NCBI GenBank assembly: GCA_900469445.1
Contig: UBXM01000046.1
Span: 39,122 to 103,121, forward strand
DNA: 64,000 bases
Direction of reading: 5' to 3'
Source of the DNA: Hyphomicrobiales bacterium
Lineage (GTDB): Bacteria; Pseudomonadota; Alphaproteobacteria; Rhizobiales; Rhizobiaceae
Both the position numbers and the translations under genes were made by a program. This document shows, piece after piece, positions 43,164 through 52,212 of this stretch. The notes under the pieces were generated by a model. That model was not told the DNA's origin. It did not search any database and worked only from the letters and a program-made list of their open reading frames with translations. Each line of letters opens with the position of its first letter. The first letter of the stretch is position 1.

Positions 43164-43205
43164 TAGAGCAATTCGGAAAGCGTGGTGCTTTCCGGAAACG
43201 GACGG
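43164..43205. repeat. Rhizobial-type palindromic repeat before the importer operon
   Basis: AGAGCAATTCGGAAAGC begins a block with a perfect hairpin CGGAAAGC-GTGGT-GCTTTCCG (43174-43194), then GAAACGGACGGG. It resembles the repeat at 40554-40625 in its GCAATTC start. It lies in the leader between the AraC gene and the binding-protein gene. Confidence 0.45.
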
Positions 43206-43241
43206 GTTTTGCCTGTCGTCGTCCAAAGGGAGGAATACTGG

Positions 43242-44153
43242 ATGAAGAAGACATTGACCGCGCTGTCGATCGCCATCGCCACGCTTGCTGCGAGCTCGGC
43301 TCTCGCGCAAGACGCAAAGCTGAAGATCGGCATGACCTTTCAGGAAATGAACAACCCCTATTTCGTCTCGATGAAGGAAGCGCTCGACGAGGCGGCAAAG
43401 TCGCTGGGCGCGGAAGTCGTCGTCACCGATGCCGCCCATGACGTTGCCAAGCAGATCTCCGATGTCGAGGACATGCTGCAGCAGAATATCGATATCCTGC
43501 TCCTGAACCCGACCGATTCCGCCGGTGTCGAGGCAGCCGTCAATGCCGCCAAGGCACAGGATGTCATCGTTGTCGCCGTTGACGCCAATGCCAATGGCCC
43601 GGTTGATACATTTGTCGGCTCCAAGAACAAGGATGCCGGTTACCAGTCGTGCAAGGCGCTCGGCGAGGCGCTGAGCGGCGAGGGCGAAGTCGCCATCCTC
43701 GACGGCATTCCGGTCGTGCCGATCCTGCAGCGTGTCGAAGGTTGCAAGGAAGCGCTGGCCGAGTTCAAGGGCATCAAGCTGGTCGATACGCAGAACGGTC
43801 GCCAGGACCGCTCGGTCGCGCTCGGCGTCGTTGAAAACATGCTGCAGTCGCGTCCGAACCTGAAAGGTATCTTCTCCGTCAATGACGGTGGTGCCATGGG
43901 CGCGCTCGCCGCCATTCAGGGCTCCGGTCGTGATGTGAAGCTGACCTCCGTCGATGGTGCACCGGAAGCGGTGAAGGCGATCGCCGATGGCACGCCGTTC
44001 ATCCAGACCACCGCGCAGTTCCCGCGTGACCAGATCCGCGTCGGCCTCGCCATGGCGCTTGCCCAGAAATGGGGTGCCCGCGTCGTGCCGAAGGAAGTGC
44101 CGATCGACGTTCGTCCCGTGACCAAGGAAAACGCTGCCGAATTCAGCTGGTAA
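43242..44153 (+). CDS. Ribose-type periplasmic sugar-binding protein
   Basis: A 303-residue solute-binding protein of the RbsB-like family (periplasmic-binding 4 domain). A signal peptide ends at ALAQ. The mature domain starts LKIGMTFQEMNNPYFVSMKEALDEAAKSLGAEVVVTDA, with family blocks LLNPTDSAGVEAAVNAAK and GIFSVNDGGAMGALAAIQ. The start at 43242 follows GGGAGGAATACTGG. It is the first gene of the polyol operon. Confidence 0.94.
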   Translation: MKKTLTALSIAIATLAASSALAQDAKLKIGMTFQEMNNPYFVSMKEALDEAAKSLGAEVVVTDAAHDVAKQISDVEDMLQQNIDILLLNPTDSAGVEAAVNAAKAQDVIVVAVDANANGPVDTFVGSKNKDAGYQSCKALGEALSGEGEVAILDGIPVVPILQRVEGCKEALAEFKGIKLVDTQNGRQDRSVALGVVENMLQSRPNLKGIFSVNDGGAMGALAAIQGSGRDVKLTSVDGAPEAVKAIADGTPFIQTTAQFPRDQIRVGLAMALAQKWGARVVPKEVPIDVRPVTKENAAEFSW

Positions 44154-44212
44154 GCGCCGCCCTCGCCATCATGGCGGGGGCGACTTTTACAAATCGAGCA
44201 TGGGAGGAGCCG

Positions 44213-45715
44213 ATGCTGGAACTCCGTGGCATCAAGAAAAGTTTCGGACGGATCGAGGTCCTGCATGGGGTCGATCTCACCGTGCAACCGGGCGAAGTCC
44301 ACGCTCTGCTGGGCGAAAACGGCGCGGGAAAATCGACGTTGATGAAGATCCTCTGCGGCCTGATCAAGCCGAGCGAAGGCGAGGTGCGCATCGATGGCGA
44401 GGTCCGCCATTTCAGCGATTACAACGAGGCGATCGATGCCGGTGTCGGCGTCGTTTTCCAGGAATTTTCGCTGGTTCCTTACCTGAACGCCGTCGAAAAC
44501 ATGTTTTTGGCACGCGAGTTGAATAACGGTCTGGGCTTCATGAAACGTGCGGCCATGCGCAAGCGCGCCGCCGAGATCATGAAACAGCTCGGCATTTCCA
44601 TTCCGCTCAACGTGCCGATCCGCAATCTGTCGGTGGCTGAACAACAGTTCGTCGAGATCGCCAAGGCTTTGGCGCTCGATGCGCGCATTCTCGTGTTGGA
44701 CGAGCCGACCGCAACGCTGACGCCCGCCGAAGTCGAACACCTGTTCCACGTCATGCGCAGCCTGCGATCGCAGGGTGTGGCGATCATCTTCATCTCGCAT
44801 CATCTCGAAGAAATCTTCGAGATCTGCGACCGCATCACCGTGCTGCGCGATGGCGAATATGTCGCTTCCTGCGCCGTCAGCGAAGTCGATCAGTCGCGGC
44901 TGGTCGAGATGATGGTCGGTCGCCGGATCGAAAACAGCTTTCCACCGAAGCCGGTCATTGCCTCCGATGCCCAGATGGTGCTTGAAGTCGAAGAGGTTCA
45001 GCTTGCCAAGGGTGGGCCGGTCTCCAGCTTTGCCCTACGTGCCGGCGAAATTTTAGGCTTTGCCGGTCTCGTCGGCTCAGGTCGTACCGAAACGGTTCTC
45101 GCCATGCTCGGCGCCTATTCGGCTGCGCGCTGCAAGCTGCGGATGAATGGCGTCGAAATCCGTTTCGCCGATCCGTCGCAGGCGCTCGAAGCGGGCATCG
45201 GCCTTCTGCCGGAAAGCCGCAAGGAACAGGGGCTGATCACCAGTTTCCCGATCCTGCACAATGTCTCGCTCAACAATTACGGCAAATATCTGCTCGGCCA
45301 TTTCTTCATCAATCGCGCCCGCGAACTGGAAGATACCCGAAAGGCCATGCAGCAGGTGCGCGTCAAGGCGCCGAGCCCGCATGCGCGCGTCGATACGCTG
45401 TCGGGCGGCAATCAGCAGAAGGTCGTGATCGCCCGCTGGATCAATCACTCAATGAAAGTGCTGATCTTCGATGAGCCGACACGCGGCATCGATGTCGGCG
45501 CCAAGGCCGAGATCTACCAGCTGATGCGCGATTTCACCGCGCAGGGTTACTCCATCATCATGATTTCGTCGGAACTGCCGGAAGTCATCGGCATGTCCGA
45601 CCGGGTCTGTGTCTTCCGCTCAGGCGGCATCGTCGCGACCGTCGAAGGCGACGCCATCACTTCCGAGCAGATCATGACCCATGCAACAACCGGGAGGACA
45701 CAACATGTCGCATGA
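44213..45715 (+). CDS. Ribose-type ABC importer, double ATPase (RbsA/MglA-like)
   Basis: A 500-residue protein with two ABC domains. The N-terminal one has Walker A GENGAGKST, and a signature NLSVAEQQFVEIAKAL with DEPTATLT; the C-terminal one has the degenerate GLVGSGRTET loop in place of a normal Walker A, and LSGGNQQKVVIARWI with DEPTRGIDVGAK. This asymmetry is normal for CUT2 importers. The start is at 44213 (GGGAGGAGCCG upstream). The stop overlaps the permease start by 11 bases. Confidence 0.95.
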   Translation: MLELRGIKKSFGRIEVLHGVDLTVQPGEVHALLGENGAGKSTLMKILCGLIKPSEGEVRIDGEVRHFSDYNEAIDAGVGVVFQEFSLVPYLNAVENMFLARELNNGLGFMKRAAMRKRAAEIMKQLGISIPLNVPIRNLSVAEQQFVEIAKALALDARILVLDEPTATLTPAEVEHLFHVMRSLRSQGVAIIFISHHLEEIFEICDRITVLRDGEYVASCAVSEVDQSRLVEMMVGRRIENSFPPKPVIASDAQMVLEVEEVQLAKGGPVSSFALRAGEILGFAGLVGSGRTETVLAMLGAYSAARCKLRMNGVEIRFADPSQALEAGIGLLPESRKEQGLITSFPILHNVSLNNYGKYLLGHFFINRARELEDTRKAMQQVRVKAPSPHARVDTLSGGNQQKVVIARWINHSMKVLIFDEPTRGIDVGAKAEIYQLMRDFTAQGYSIIMISSELPEVIGMSDRVCVFRSGGIVATVEGDAITSEQIMTHATTGRTQHVA

Positions 45716-46691
45716 CGCGGACGCTATCACCGGCGGGCAGGCGGAGGCCTCCACCACGCCCTTCTGGAAATCGATAATCCATTCTCCGCTGGCATTGCCG
45801 CTGGCCGGTCTGATCGTCGTTTCAGTCCTGATGGGCTTTGCTTCGGACAATTTCTTCTCTGTCTCGAACATTCTCAATGTTTTGAGACAGGTGTCGATCG
45901 TCGCAATTCTTGCGGTCGGCATGACCTTTGTCATCCTCACTGGTGGCATTGATCTCTCCGTCGGCGCTTTAATGGCGCTGGCTGGAACAATGGCGGCCGG
46001 GCTGATGGTGCATTTCGGCATGCCGGGCTGGGCAGGCCTTTTGATCGGCATCGCCATCGCGGTCGGGCTTGGATTGTTCAATGGCATTTTGGTTGCTTGG
46101 GGGCGAATGCCGGCGATCATCGTGACGCTCGCCACGATGGGCATCGCCCGCGGTGCCGGCCTGATCTATTCGGGTGGTTATCCGATCTCGGGCCTGCCCT
46201 CGTGGATCTCCTGGTTCGGCGTTGGCCGCATCGGCATCATTCCGGTTCCAGTCATCGCAATGGTGATTATCTATGCGCTCGCCTGGATCTTGCTGGAGCG
46301 CACCGCCTTCGGCCGCCATGTCTACGCGATCGGAGGCAATGAGACGGCAGCAAAACTGTCTGGCGTTAAAACAGGACGCATCAAGCTCGCCGTCTACGCT
46401 ATTTCCGGCCTGACTGCCGGCCTCGCGGCCATCATCCTTACCGGTCGCCTGATGTCCGGTCAGCCGAATGCGGGTGTCGGTTTCGAACTCGATGCCATTG
46501 CTGCCGTCGTTCTTGGCGGCACGGCGATTGCCGGTGGTCGTGGGCTCATCCTCGGCACGCTGATCGGTGCGATCCTGCTCGGCATCCTTAACAATGGCCT
46601 GAACCTGATGGGTATCAATCCATACCTGCAGGACATCATCCGCGGCTTCATCATCCTGCTTGCCATCTACATCGCCCGCGAATGGCGCTGA
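45705..46691 (+). CDS. Ribose-type ABC importer permease (RbsC-like)
   Basis: A 328-residue permease with about ten helices. SVSNILNVLRQVSIVAILAVGMTFVILTGGIDLSVGALMALAGTMAA is the CUT2 signature region, and GGNETAAKLSGVKTGRIKLAVYAISGLTAGLAAIILTGRL holds the EAA-like loop. The start at 45705 has GGGAGGACACAAC upstream and overlaps the ATPase gene. Confidence 0.95.
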   Translation: MSHDADAITGGQAEASTTPFWKSIIHSPLALPLAGLIVVSVLMGFASDNFFSVSNILNVLRQVSIVAILAVGMTFVILTGGIDLSVGALMALAGTMAAGLMVHFGMPGWAGLLIGIAIAVGLGLFNGILVAWGRMPAIIVTLATMGIARGAGLIYSGGYPISGLPSWISWFGVGRIGIIPVPVIAMVIIYALAWILLERTAFGRHVYAIGGNETAAKLSGVKTGRIKLAVYAISGLTAGLAAIILTGRLMSGQPNAGVGFELDAIAAVVLGGTAIAGGRGLILGTLIGAILLGILNNGLNLMGINPYLQDIIRGFIILLAIYIAREWR

Positions 46692-46732
46692 TCCAAAACA
46701 TCATCAACTTTTCATAACCTTAGGAGAAAGAC

Positions 46733-47464
46733 ATGGCTCAATCACTGGCAGGCAAGATCGCTGTCATTACGGGCGCCGCTTCGGGCATTGGCCTTGCAAC
46801 CACCGAGAAGCTTCTCGCCAATGGCTGCACGGTGGTAATGGTCGACTGGAACGAGAAGGCACTGACCGAACTCACAGCCAAGCTTGGCAAAAACGCCATC
46901 CCGCAGGTCACCAATCTGCTTGATGCCGAGAGCTGCGCGGCGATGGTGCCCGAGATCCTCGAGAAGGTCGATCATATCGACATTCTCTACTGCAATGCCG
47001 GGACTTACATCGGCGGCGATCTGACCGAGACGACGGCGGAAGAAATCGACCGCATGCTGAACCTCAACGTCAATGCCGTCATGAAGAACGTTCATGCCGT
47101 CGTACCGCATATGAGCGAACGCAAGACCGGCGACATCATCGTGACGTGCTCGATCGCCGGTCATTTCCCCACCCATTGGGAGCCCGTCTATGCCGGTTCC
47201 AAATGGGCGATCACCTGCTTCGTGCAGACCATGCGTCGCCAGATGATTCCGCACGGCGTACGTGTTGCCCAGGTTTCTCCAGGTCCGGTTCTCTCCGCAC
47301 TTCTGGCCGACTGGCCGGAGGAAAACCTGCGCAAGGCCAAGGAGTCCGGCAGCATCATCGAGCCGAGCGAAGTTGCCGATGCCATCGAATACATGTTGAC
47401 CCGCAATCGCAACGTGACGATCCGCGACATGTTGGTCCTGCCGACCAATTTCGATCGCGTCTAG
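46733..47464 (+). CDS. SDR-family polyol dehydrogenase, ribitol 2-dehydrogenase-like
   Basis: A 243-residue short-chain dehydrogenase. The TGAASGIG nucleotide-binding motif is near residue 14, and NAG, then Ser and YAGSK (catalytic Tyr-x3-Lys) are in place. The segments MLNLNVNAVMKNVHAVVPHM and VTIRDMLVLPTNFD near the end are close to ribitol 2-dehydrogenases. It would oxidise an imported polyol to a ketose such as D-ribulose, which the downstream kinase phosphorylates. Substrate identity is inferred. Confidence 0.85.
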   Translation: MAQSLAGKIAVITGAASGIGLATTEKLLANGCTVVMVDWNEKALTELTAKLGKNAIPQVTNLLDAESCAAMVPEILEKVDHIDILYCNAGTYIGGDLTETTAEEIDRMLNLNVNAVMKNVHAVVPHMSERKTGDIIVTCSIAGHFPTHWEPVYAGSKWAITCFVQTMRRQMIPHGVRVAQVSPGPVLSALLADWPEENLRKAKESGSIIEPSEVADAIEYMLTRNRNVTIRDMLVLPTNFDRV

Positions 47465-47481
47465 GCCAGTTTCAAACATCC

Positions 47482-47507
47482 CGCTGCGCGCCTGGCCGCG
47501 CGCAGCG
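47482..47507. terminator. GC-rich stem-loop between dehydrogenase and kinase genes
   Basis: CGCTGCGCGC and GCGCGCAGCG are perfect ten-base arms around CTGGCC, 17 bases after the stop. There is no T tract; it lies inside the operon, so it is more likely an RNA-stability element than a terminator. Confidence 0.5.
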
Positions 47508-47529
47508 ATTGCAGCGGAAGGAGGACAAG

Positions 47530-49164
47530 ATGGACAGGTATTTTATCGGCGTCGACGTTGGCACTGGTTCAGCACGCGCCGGCATATTTGACGCCACGGG
47601 CACGATGCTCTCCTCTGCCAAGCATGATCTCCTTGTCTTCCGTGACGACCATGGTCATGTCGAACAATCGAGCGCGCAGATTTGGCAGGCGGTGTGCGCT
47701 TCCATCCGCGACGCCGTTGCCGAGGCTGCGATCGATCCGGCGGCCGTCATCGGGCTTGGGTTTGACGCCACCTGCTCGCTGGTGGTGCAGGGCGCGTCAG
47801 GCGGCGTCGGCGATCCCGCTCATCCTGAACGTGACGTCATCGTCTGGATGGATCACCGTGCACTCGATCAAGCTCGCCGCATCAACGCTAAGGGGCATGC
47901 GGTTCTGTCCTATGTCGGTGGTGCGATCTCGCCGGAGATGGAAACGCCGAAACTTCTCTGGCTGAAGGAGAACCGGCCCGACATTTATTTCAGCGCGCAG
48001 AACCTCTTTGATCTTACGGATTTCCTGACATGGAAGTCGAGCGGGGCGATGGAGCGCTCCTCTTGCACCGTCACCTGTAAATGGACCTATCTCGCCCACG
48101 AAGATCGTTGGGACGAAAGCTATTTTCGCCAAGTTGGCCTGGAAGATCTCGCCGACGAAGAGTTCCGGCGCATCGGCGCCCGCATTGTGCATCCCGGTAC
48201 GCCCCTTGGTGCCGGTCTGACGCCCGAGGCCGCCCAAGCGATGGGATTGCGGCCAGGCATTGCGGTTAGCGCAGGGTTGATCGATGCCCATGCCGGCGGC
48301 ATCGGCACGGTGGCTGCGAAAGGTGGTGCGGAGGACGCCGCGGCCTGCCTCGGTTATGTGTTTGGGACCTCATCCTGCACGATGACGACCACTGCTGAGC
48401 CGAAATTCGTGCTAGGTGTCTGGGGGCCATATTTTTCGGCCATGGTGCCGGGCATGTGGTTGAACGAAGGTGGCCAGTCGGCGGCCGGGGCAGCCATCGA
48501 TCAGTTGCTCGGCCTGCATCCCCACGCGGCTCAGGCGACCGAAGAGGCAAGGCGCGAACAATCGGGCTTGCCGCAATGGCTTGCCAAGCGCGCACTGGTG
48601 TCCGTGAAAGAGCCGTCGGATGCCGTGCATCTTGCCGGGCAACTGCAGGTCGTTCCCGAGTTTCTCGGCAATCGTGCCCCTTTCGCCGATCCATCGGCGC
48701 GTGCTGTGGTTATGGGGCTTGGTATGGAAAACGGGATCGACAATCTCGTCGCGCTTTATGTCGCCGGACTTTGCGGTCTCGGGTATGGGCTGCGCCAGAT
48801 CATCGATACACAGGCACAGAACGGTGTCTCGGTCTCGACGATCTCCGTATCCGGTGGAGCAGGCACGCATCCTCTCACACGACAGATCCTTGCCGACGCG
48901 ACCGGCATTCCGGTCGAAGTTACGGCCTGCCCCGAGCCGGTGCTTCTCGGGTCGGCCATGCTGGCGGCAGTTGCGGCAGAAACCTATCCGGATCTGCAGA
49001 CGGCGATGCCGGCCATGTCGTCGGTCGCAGGGCGTGCAGAACCTGTGGCGGGCGCCCTCCGTGCACTGCATGAGGCGCGTTACCGGGCATTTTTGAAACT
49101 ACAGAAGCTCGCCCGCGAGGTGCGGGAAGACATCGAACCATTGCTGGCCGCCGCTTCCCGCTGA
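47530..49164 (+). CDS. FGGY-family carbohydrate kinase, D-ribulokinase-like
   Basis: A 544-residue kinase. The N-terminus FIGVDVGTGSARAGIFDATG is the D-ribulokinase form of the FGGY phosphate-binding loop, and LGLGFDATCSLVV and VSVSGGAGTHPLTRQILADATGIPVEV are the second half's nucleotide-binding blocks. Length and motifs fit D-ribulokinases rather than xylulokinases (about 480). It would convert D-ribulose to D-ribulose 5-phosphate. GGAGGACAAG precedes the start at 47530. Confidence 0.88.
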   Translation: MDRYFIGVDVGTGSARAGIFDATGTMLSSAKHDLLVFRDDHGHVEQSSAQIWQAVCASIRDAVAEAAIDPAAVIGLGFDATCSLVVQGASGGVGDPAHPERDVIVWMDHRALDQARRINAKGHAVLSYVGGAISPEMETPKLLWLKENRPDIYFSAQNLFDLTDFLTWKSSGAMERSSCTVTCKWTYLAHEDRWDESYFRQVGLEDLADEEFRRIGARIVHPGTPLGAGLTPEAAQAMGLRPGIAVSAGLIDAHAGGIGTVAAKGGAEDAAACLGYVFGTSSCTMTTTAEPKFVLGVWGPYFSAMVPGMWLNEGGQSAAGAAIDQLLGLHPHAAQATEEARREQSGLPQWLAKRALVSVKEPSDAVHLAGQLQVVPEFLGNRAPFADPSARAVVMGLGMENGIDNLVALYVAGLCGLGYGLRQIIDTQAQNGVSVSTISVSGGAGTHPLTRQILADATGIPVEVTACPEPVLLGSAMLAAVAAETYPDLQTAMPAMSSVAGRAEPVAGALRALHEARYRAFLKLQKLAREVREDIEPLLAAASR

Positions 49165-49195
49165 GCGCGCCGACATTCATATCAGGGAGGACCAA

Positions 49196-49921
49196 ATGCA
49201 GTTTTCTGGAAAATCCGTCATCATCACCGGCGCCGGCAAGGGCATCGGCCGTGCTTGCGCAAAGATCATGGCTGAACGCGGTGCTGAAGTCATCGGGCTT
49301 GGCCGTACGGCCTCCGATCTCGACAGCCTACGCGACGACATTGGAGGTCGCTCGGTTACCGTCGACCTTGCCGATCCGGCTGCAACACGCCGGGCGATGG
49401 CCGAGGCCGGCACTGCCGATTTCCTCGTCAACAGCGCCGGCATCAACGTGCTGGAATCGAGTTTCGACATGACCGAGGCGGGTTATGAAGCCGTCATGGG
49501 CATCAATCTGCGGGCAGCGCTGATCACCTGCCAGGAGTTTGGCCGTGCCCGTGTGGCTGCTGGCGGCGGCGGCGCGATCGTCAATATCACGTCGATTGCC
49601 GGGCATCGCGGTTTTGCCGAGCATCTTTGTTATGCTGCATCGAAAGCCGGCCTCGAAGGCGCGACCCGTGTTATGGCCAAGGAATTCGGCCCACATGGCA
49701 TTCGCGTCAATGCGGTTGCGCCGACGATCACGCTGACCGAGCTTGCGCTCGCCGCATGGAGCGATCCGGCGAAGTCGGAGCCTATGATGGTGCGCCATCC
49801 GATCGGACGTTTTGCCGAGGTGGATGATGTTGCCCGCACCATCGCCATGCTGTTGTCCCCCGAGACCGCCATGGTGAATGGTGCAGTCCTGAGCGTGGAT
49901 GGCGGCTTTCTCGCCGTCTGA
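49196..49921 (+). CDS. SDR-family oxidoreductase (L-xylulose reductase-like)
   Basis: A 241-residue short-chain dehydrogenase: TGAGKGIG near residue 12, NSAG, Ser in ITSIAGHRG and YAASK catalytic motif, ending VLSVDGGFLAV. The short length and the FSGKSVIITGAGKGIGRACAKIMAERGAEVIGLGR opening resemble L-xylulose/dicarbonyl reductases and D-threitol dehydrogenases. It follows the kinase at 31 bases and would interconvert a second polyol/ketose pair. Confidence 0.85.
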   Translation: MQFSGKSVIITGAGKGIGRACAKIMAERGAEVIGLGRTASDLDSLRDDIGGRSVTVDLADPAATRRAMAEAGTADFLVNSAGINVLESSFDMTEAGYEAVMGINLRAALITCQEFGRARVAAGGGGAIVNITSIAGHRGFAEHLCYAASKAGLEGATRVMAKEFGPHGIRVNAVAPTITLTELALAAWSDPAKSEPMMVRHPIGRFAEVDDVARTIAMLLSPETAMVNGAVLSVDGGFLAV

Positions 49922-50006
49922 AATTAAGCGATCGGCTATTTCATTGAAAGTGAGCTCGCTCAAGAACCGTGGACGTGTCTTCGATCGAGCCATGCCAAGA
50001 GAGAAT

Positions 50007-50024
50007 CGCCGGCGTTCACCGGCG
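50007..50024. terminator. Small hairpin between convergent SDR and LysR genes
   Basis: CGCCGG-CGTTCA-CCGGCG lies in the 121-base gap between the two converging genes. The stem is short and lacks a T tract. Confidence 0.3.
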
Positions 50025-50042
50025 TCAAACATCTGCACGCGG

Positions 50043-50939
50043 TCACTCTTTTGCAAAATCGCGAGCTGCCTGAATGAAGGCGCTGAAGGCCGCTGGCGGG
50101 TTCTTCCTGCCAGGATAATACAACGCCAGAGGGGCTAGAGACGGGGTCCAATCTTCGAGAACGCGTACCAGTCGGCCCGCCGCCAGGTCTTCGCGGACAT
50201 CAGCCTCCATGACATATCCGAGCCCAACCCCATTCTGAACCGCTATTCTGACAAGGCTCGACTCGTCGAGCGTAATCGAACCTTGCACATCTATCTGAAC
50301 AGCGTTCCCGTCTTTCTCAAATTTCCATCGGAACAAGGCGTTGTTGGGAAGGCGCGCACGGATGCATCGAAACCTGTAGAGGTCGGCCGGAACGATTGGC
50401 GTGCCGTGAATGCGCAGGAAGTCCGGCGAAGCGACGACGGCATTACTGCGCTTTCGACCGAGTGGCACGGCGATCATATCGTGCGGCACCAGATCGGCAG
50501 GCCTCAGGCCGAGGTCAAACCCGGCTGCAACGATGTCGACCAGCCGCCCCTCCGTAACCAGATCAATGTGCACCTGTGGGTAGCGCTGTAGAAACGAGAG
50601 AACCAGCGGCTCCATTACCTCTCGCGCCGCTGTGGCAAATGCGTTGATGCGCAATGTACCGGTCGGGATTTCCTGAAGCGACTGGGCCGCGAGCATGGCA
50701 TCGTGAATGTCCGTCATAGCCGGCCCAATCCGTTCGACGAATGTCGTCCCCGCATCCGTGAGCGAGACGCTTCGCGTCGTGCGATTGAACAGCCGAATGC
50801 CGAGGTTCTTCTCAAGCTTGGCGATGGCATTGCTCAGTGCCGTCGTGGACATGCCAAGCTCGAGCGCGGCTGCACGAAACGAACCATGACGAGCGATGCT
50901 GAGAACAGCATCCAGATCGGTTAGAACAGACCTTGTCAT
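50043..50939 (-). CDS. LysR-family transcriptional regulator
   Basis: A 298-residue regulator with an N-terminal winged helix (LDAVLSIARHGSFRAAALELGMSTTALSNAIAKLEKNLGIRLFNRTTRSVSLTDAG) and a C-terminal effector domain of the CrgA/PA0477-like type (DLGLRPADLVPHDMIAVPL). It is divergent from the SnoaL-like gene and SDR, which it probably controls. An inverted repeat lies in the shared promoter gap. Confidence 0.93.
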   Translation of the reverse strand: MTRSVLTDLDAVLSIARHGSFRAAALELGMSTTALSNAIAKLEKNLGIRLFNRTTRSVSLTDAGTTFVERIGPAMTDIHDAMLAAQSLQEIPTGTLRINAFATAAREVMEPLVLSFLQRYPQVHIDLVTEGRLVDIVAAGFDLGLRPADLVPHDMIAVPLGRKRSNAVVASPDFLRIHGTPIVPADLYRFRCIRARLPNNALFRWKFEKDGNAVQIDVQGSITLDESSLVRIAVQNGVGLGYVMEADVREDLAAGRLVRVLEDWTPSLAPLALYYPGRKNPPAAFSAFIQAARDFAKE

Positions 50940-50984
50940 TGCCCCTCTTTTCGCAACGTCTCATCCTATTTAGTCCCGCTTATC

Positions 50985-51013
50985 GCGTCAATCGTGCTGG
51001 ATTAAGTTGACGC
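50985..51013. promoter_or_regulatory. Candidate LysR operator
   Basis: GCGTCAA and TTGACGC are perfect seven-base arms separated by 15 bases, centred in the 139-base gap between the LysR gene and its divergent neighbour. Spacing and position fit a LysR-type regulatory site. Confidence 0.4.
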
Positions 51014-51078
51014 CTATCGACCCTGTTGGGCCGACGCCCGCAGTCGGCAAAGGCTGGAGACGTTATTGGAGGACCAAA

Positions 51079-51408
51079 ATGACTATCAAATTGCCTAGGG
51101 CTATCGAAGTCTATTTCGACGCCGACAGAAGTGGAGACCCCGAATTTATCGCTGATGCCTTTACCGAAAACGGCATCGTGAAAGACAAGGGTGAAATCCA
51201 TAGAGGGCGCGACGCCATTCGCAGGTGGATGGCGGACGAAAGCCAGCAGTACGACTACACGGTGGAACCCTTCCTCATCGCAACTGAACACGGGAAGACC
51301 GTGGTGACGGCCCACACCGTCGGCGCTTTCGCCGGCAGCCCGATCGACCTGCGGTTCCTCTTTGTCCTCGCGAACGACAAGGTCGCCGAACTGGAGATCA
51401 CCGTATGA
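51079..51408 (+). CDS. SnoaL/NTF2-like protein
   Basis: A 109-residue small protein with the cone-shaped alpha+beta fold pattern of the SnoaL/NTF2 superfamily: IEVYFDADRSGDPEFIADAFTENGIVKDKG, then IRRWMADES and a C-terminal FLFVLANDKVAELEITV strand. Family members are isomerases, dehydratases or ligand-binding proteins. The start at 51079 is preceded by GGAGGACC. The stop overlaps the next SDR start by four bases, so the two act together. Confidence 0.8.
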   Translation: MTIKLPRAIEVYFDADRSGDPEFIADAFTENGIVKDKGEIHRGRDAIRRWMADESQQYDYTVEPFLIATEHGKTVVTAHTVGAFAGSPIDLRFLFVLANDKVAELEITV

Positions 51409-52184
51409 CACAGTTTCTCAGCTTGCAGGGCCGTCGCGCCCTGATCACCGGCGGGACCTCGGGCGCCGGCGCCGCAACCGTGGCGCTGTTCAAGGAGCTC
51501 GGCGCTCACGTTCTGACCACCGCGCGCAAGAAGCCGGCAGACTTGGCCGGAGCGGCCTTCGTCGAAGCCGACCTAACCATCGAGTCGGGGGTCAGGTCCG
51601 TTGTCGATGCGGTGCAGCGGGAGCTCGGCGGGCTTGATATCCTCGTGAACGTGCTGGGTGGCTCTTCTGCGCCTTCCGGAGGCTTTGCTGCGCTCACCGA
51701 CGAGGAGTGGGAAAAGGAGTTCGCTCTCAACTTCTTCCCGGCGGTCCGGCTCGATCGCGCTCTCATCCCCGGGATGATTGCTCAGGGAAGTGGTGTCGTC
51801 ATCCACGTCACGTCGATCCAGAACCGTCTACCCCTACCACAGGCGACGACCGGCTATGCCTCGGCAAAGGGGGCACTCAACACCTACAGCAAAAGCATCT
51901 CCAAGGAGGTTTCTCCGAAGGGTGTGCGGGTGGTGCGGGTATCTCCCGGCTGGATCGCCGATCCTGGAACCAACGGTCTAGCCCTGCGGATAGCAGAGGA
52001 AGCCGGCATCGACTACGACGCTGCAGTGCAGGTGATCATGAACTCGCTCGGCGGCATACCGCTGGGCCGACCAGCCACACCAGAAGAGGTGGCTGATCTG
52101 ATCGCGTTCCTTGCATCGGATCGAGCATCATCGATCACGGGCACAGAGCATGTGATCGATGGTGGGACCGTTCCGACCGCTTGA
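51405..52184 (+). CDS. SDR-family oxidoreductase
   Basis: A 259-residue short-chain dehydrogenase with TGGTSGAG as its nucleotide-binding motif, catalytic Ser in VTSIQNRLPLP and YASAKGA as Tyr-x3-Lys. GTEHVIDGGTVPT ends the protein as in classical SDRs. It is coupled to the SnoaL-like gene. The substrate is unknown. Confidence 0.88.
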   Translation: MTQFLSLQGRRALITGGTSGAGAATVALFKELGAHVLTTARKKPADLAGAAFVEADLTIESGVRSVVDAVQRELGGLDILVNVLGGSSAPSGGFAALTDEEWEKEFALNFFPAVRLDRALIPGMIAQGSGVVIHVTSIQNRLPLPQATTGYASAKGALNTYSKSISKEVSPKGVRVVRVSPGWIADPGTNGLALRIAEEAGIDYDAAVQVIMNSLGGIPLGRPATPEEVADLIAFLASDRASSITGTEHVIDGGTVPTA

Positions 52185-52212
52185 GCATTCAGGCCATGGA
52201 CACCATCGTAGC

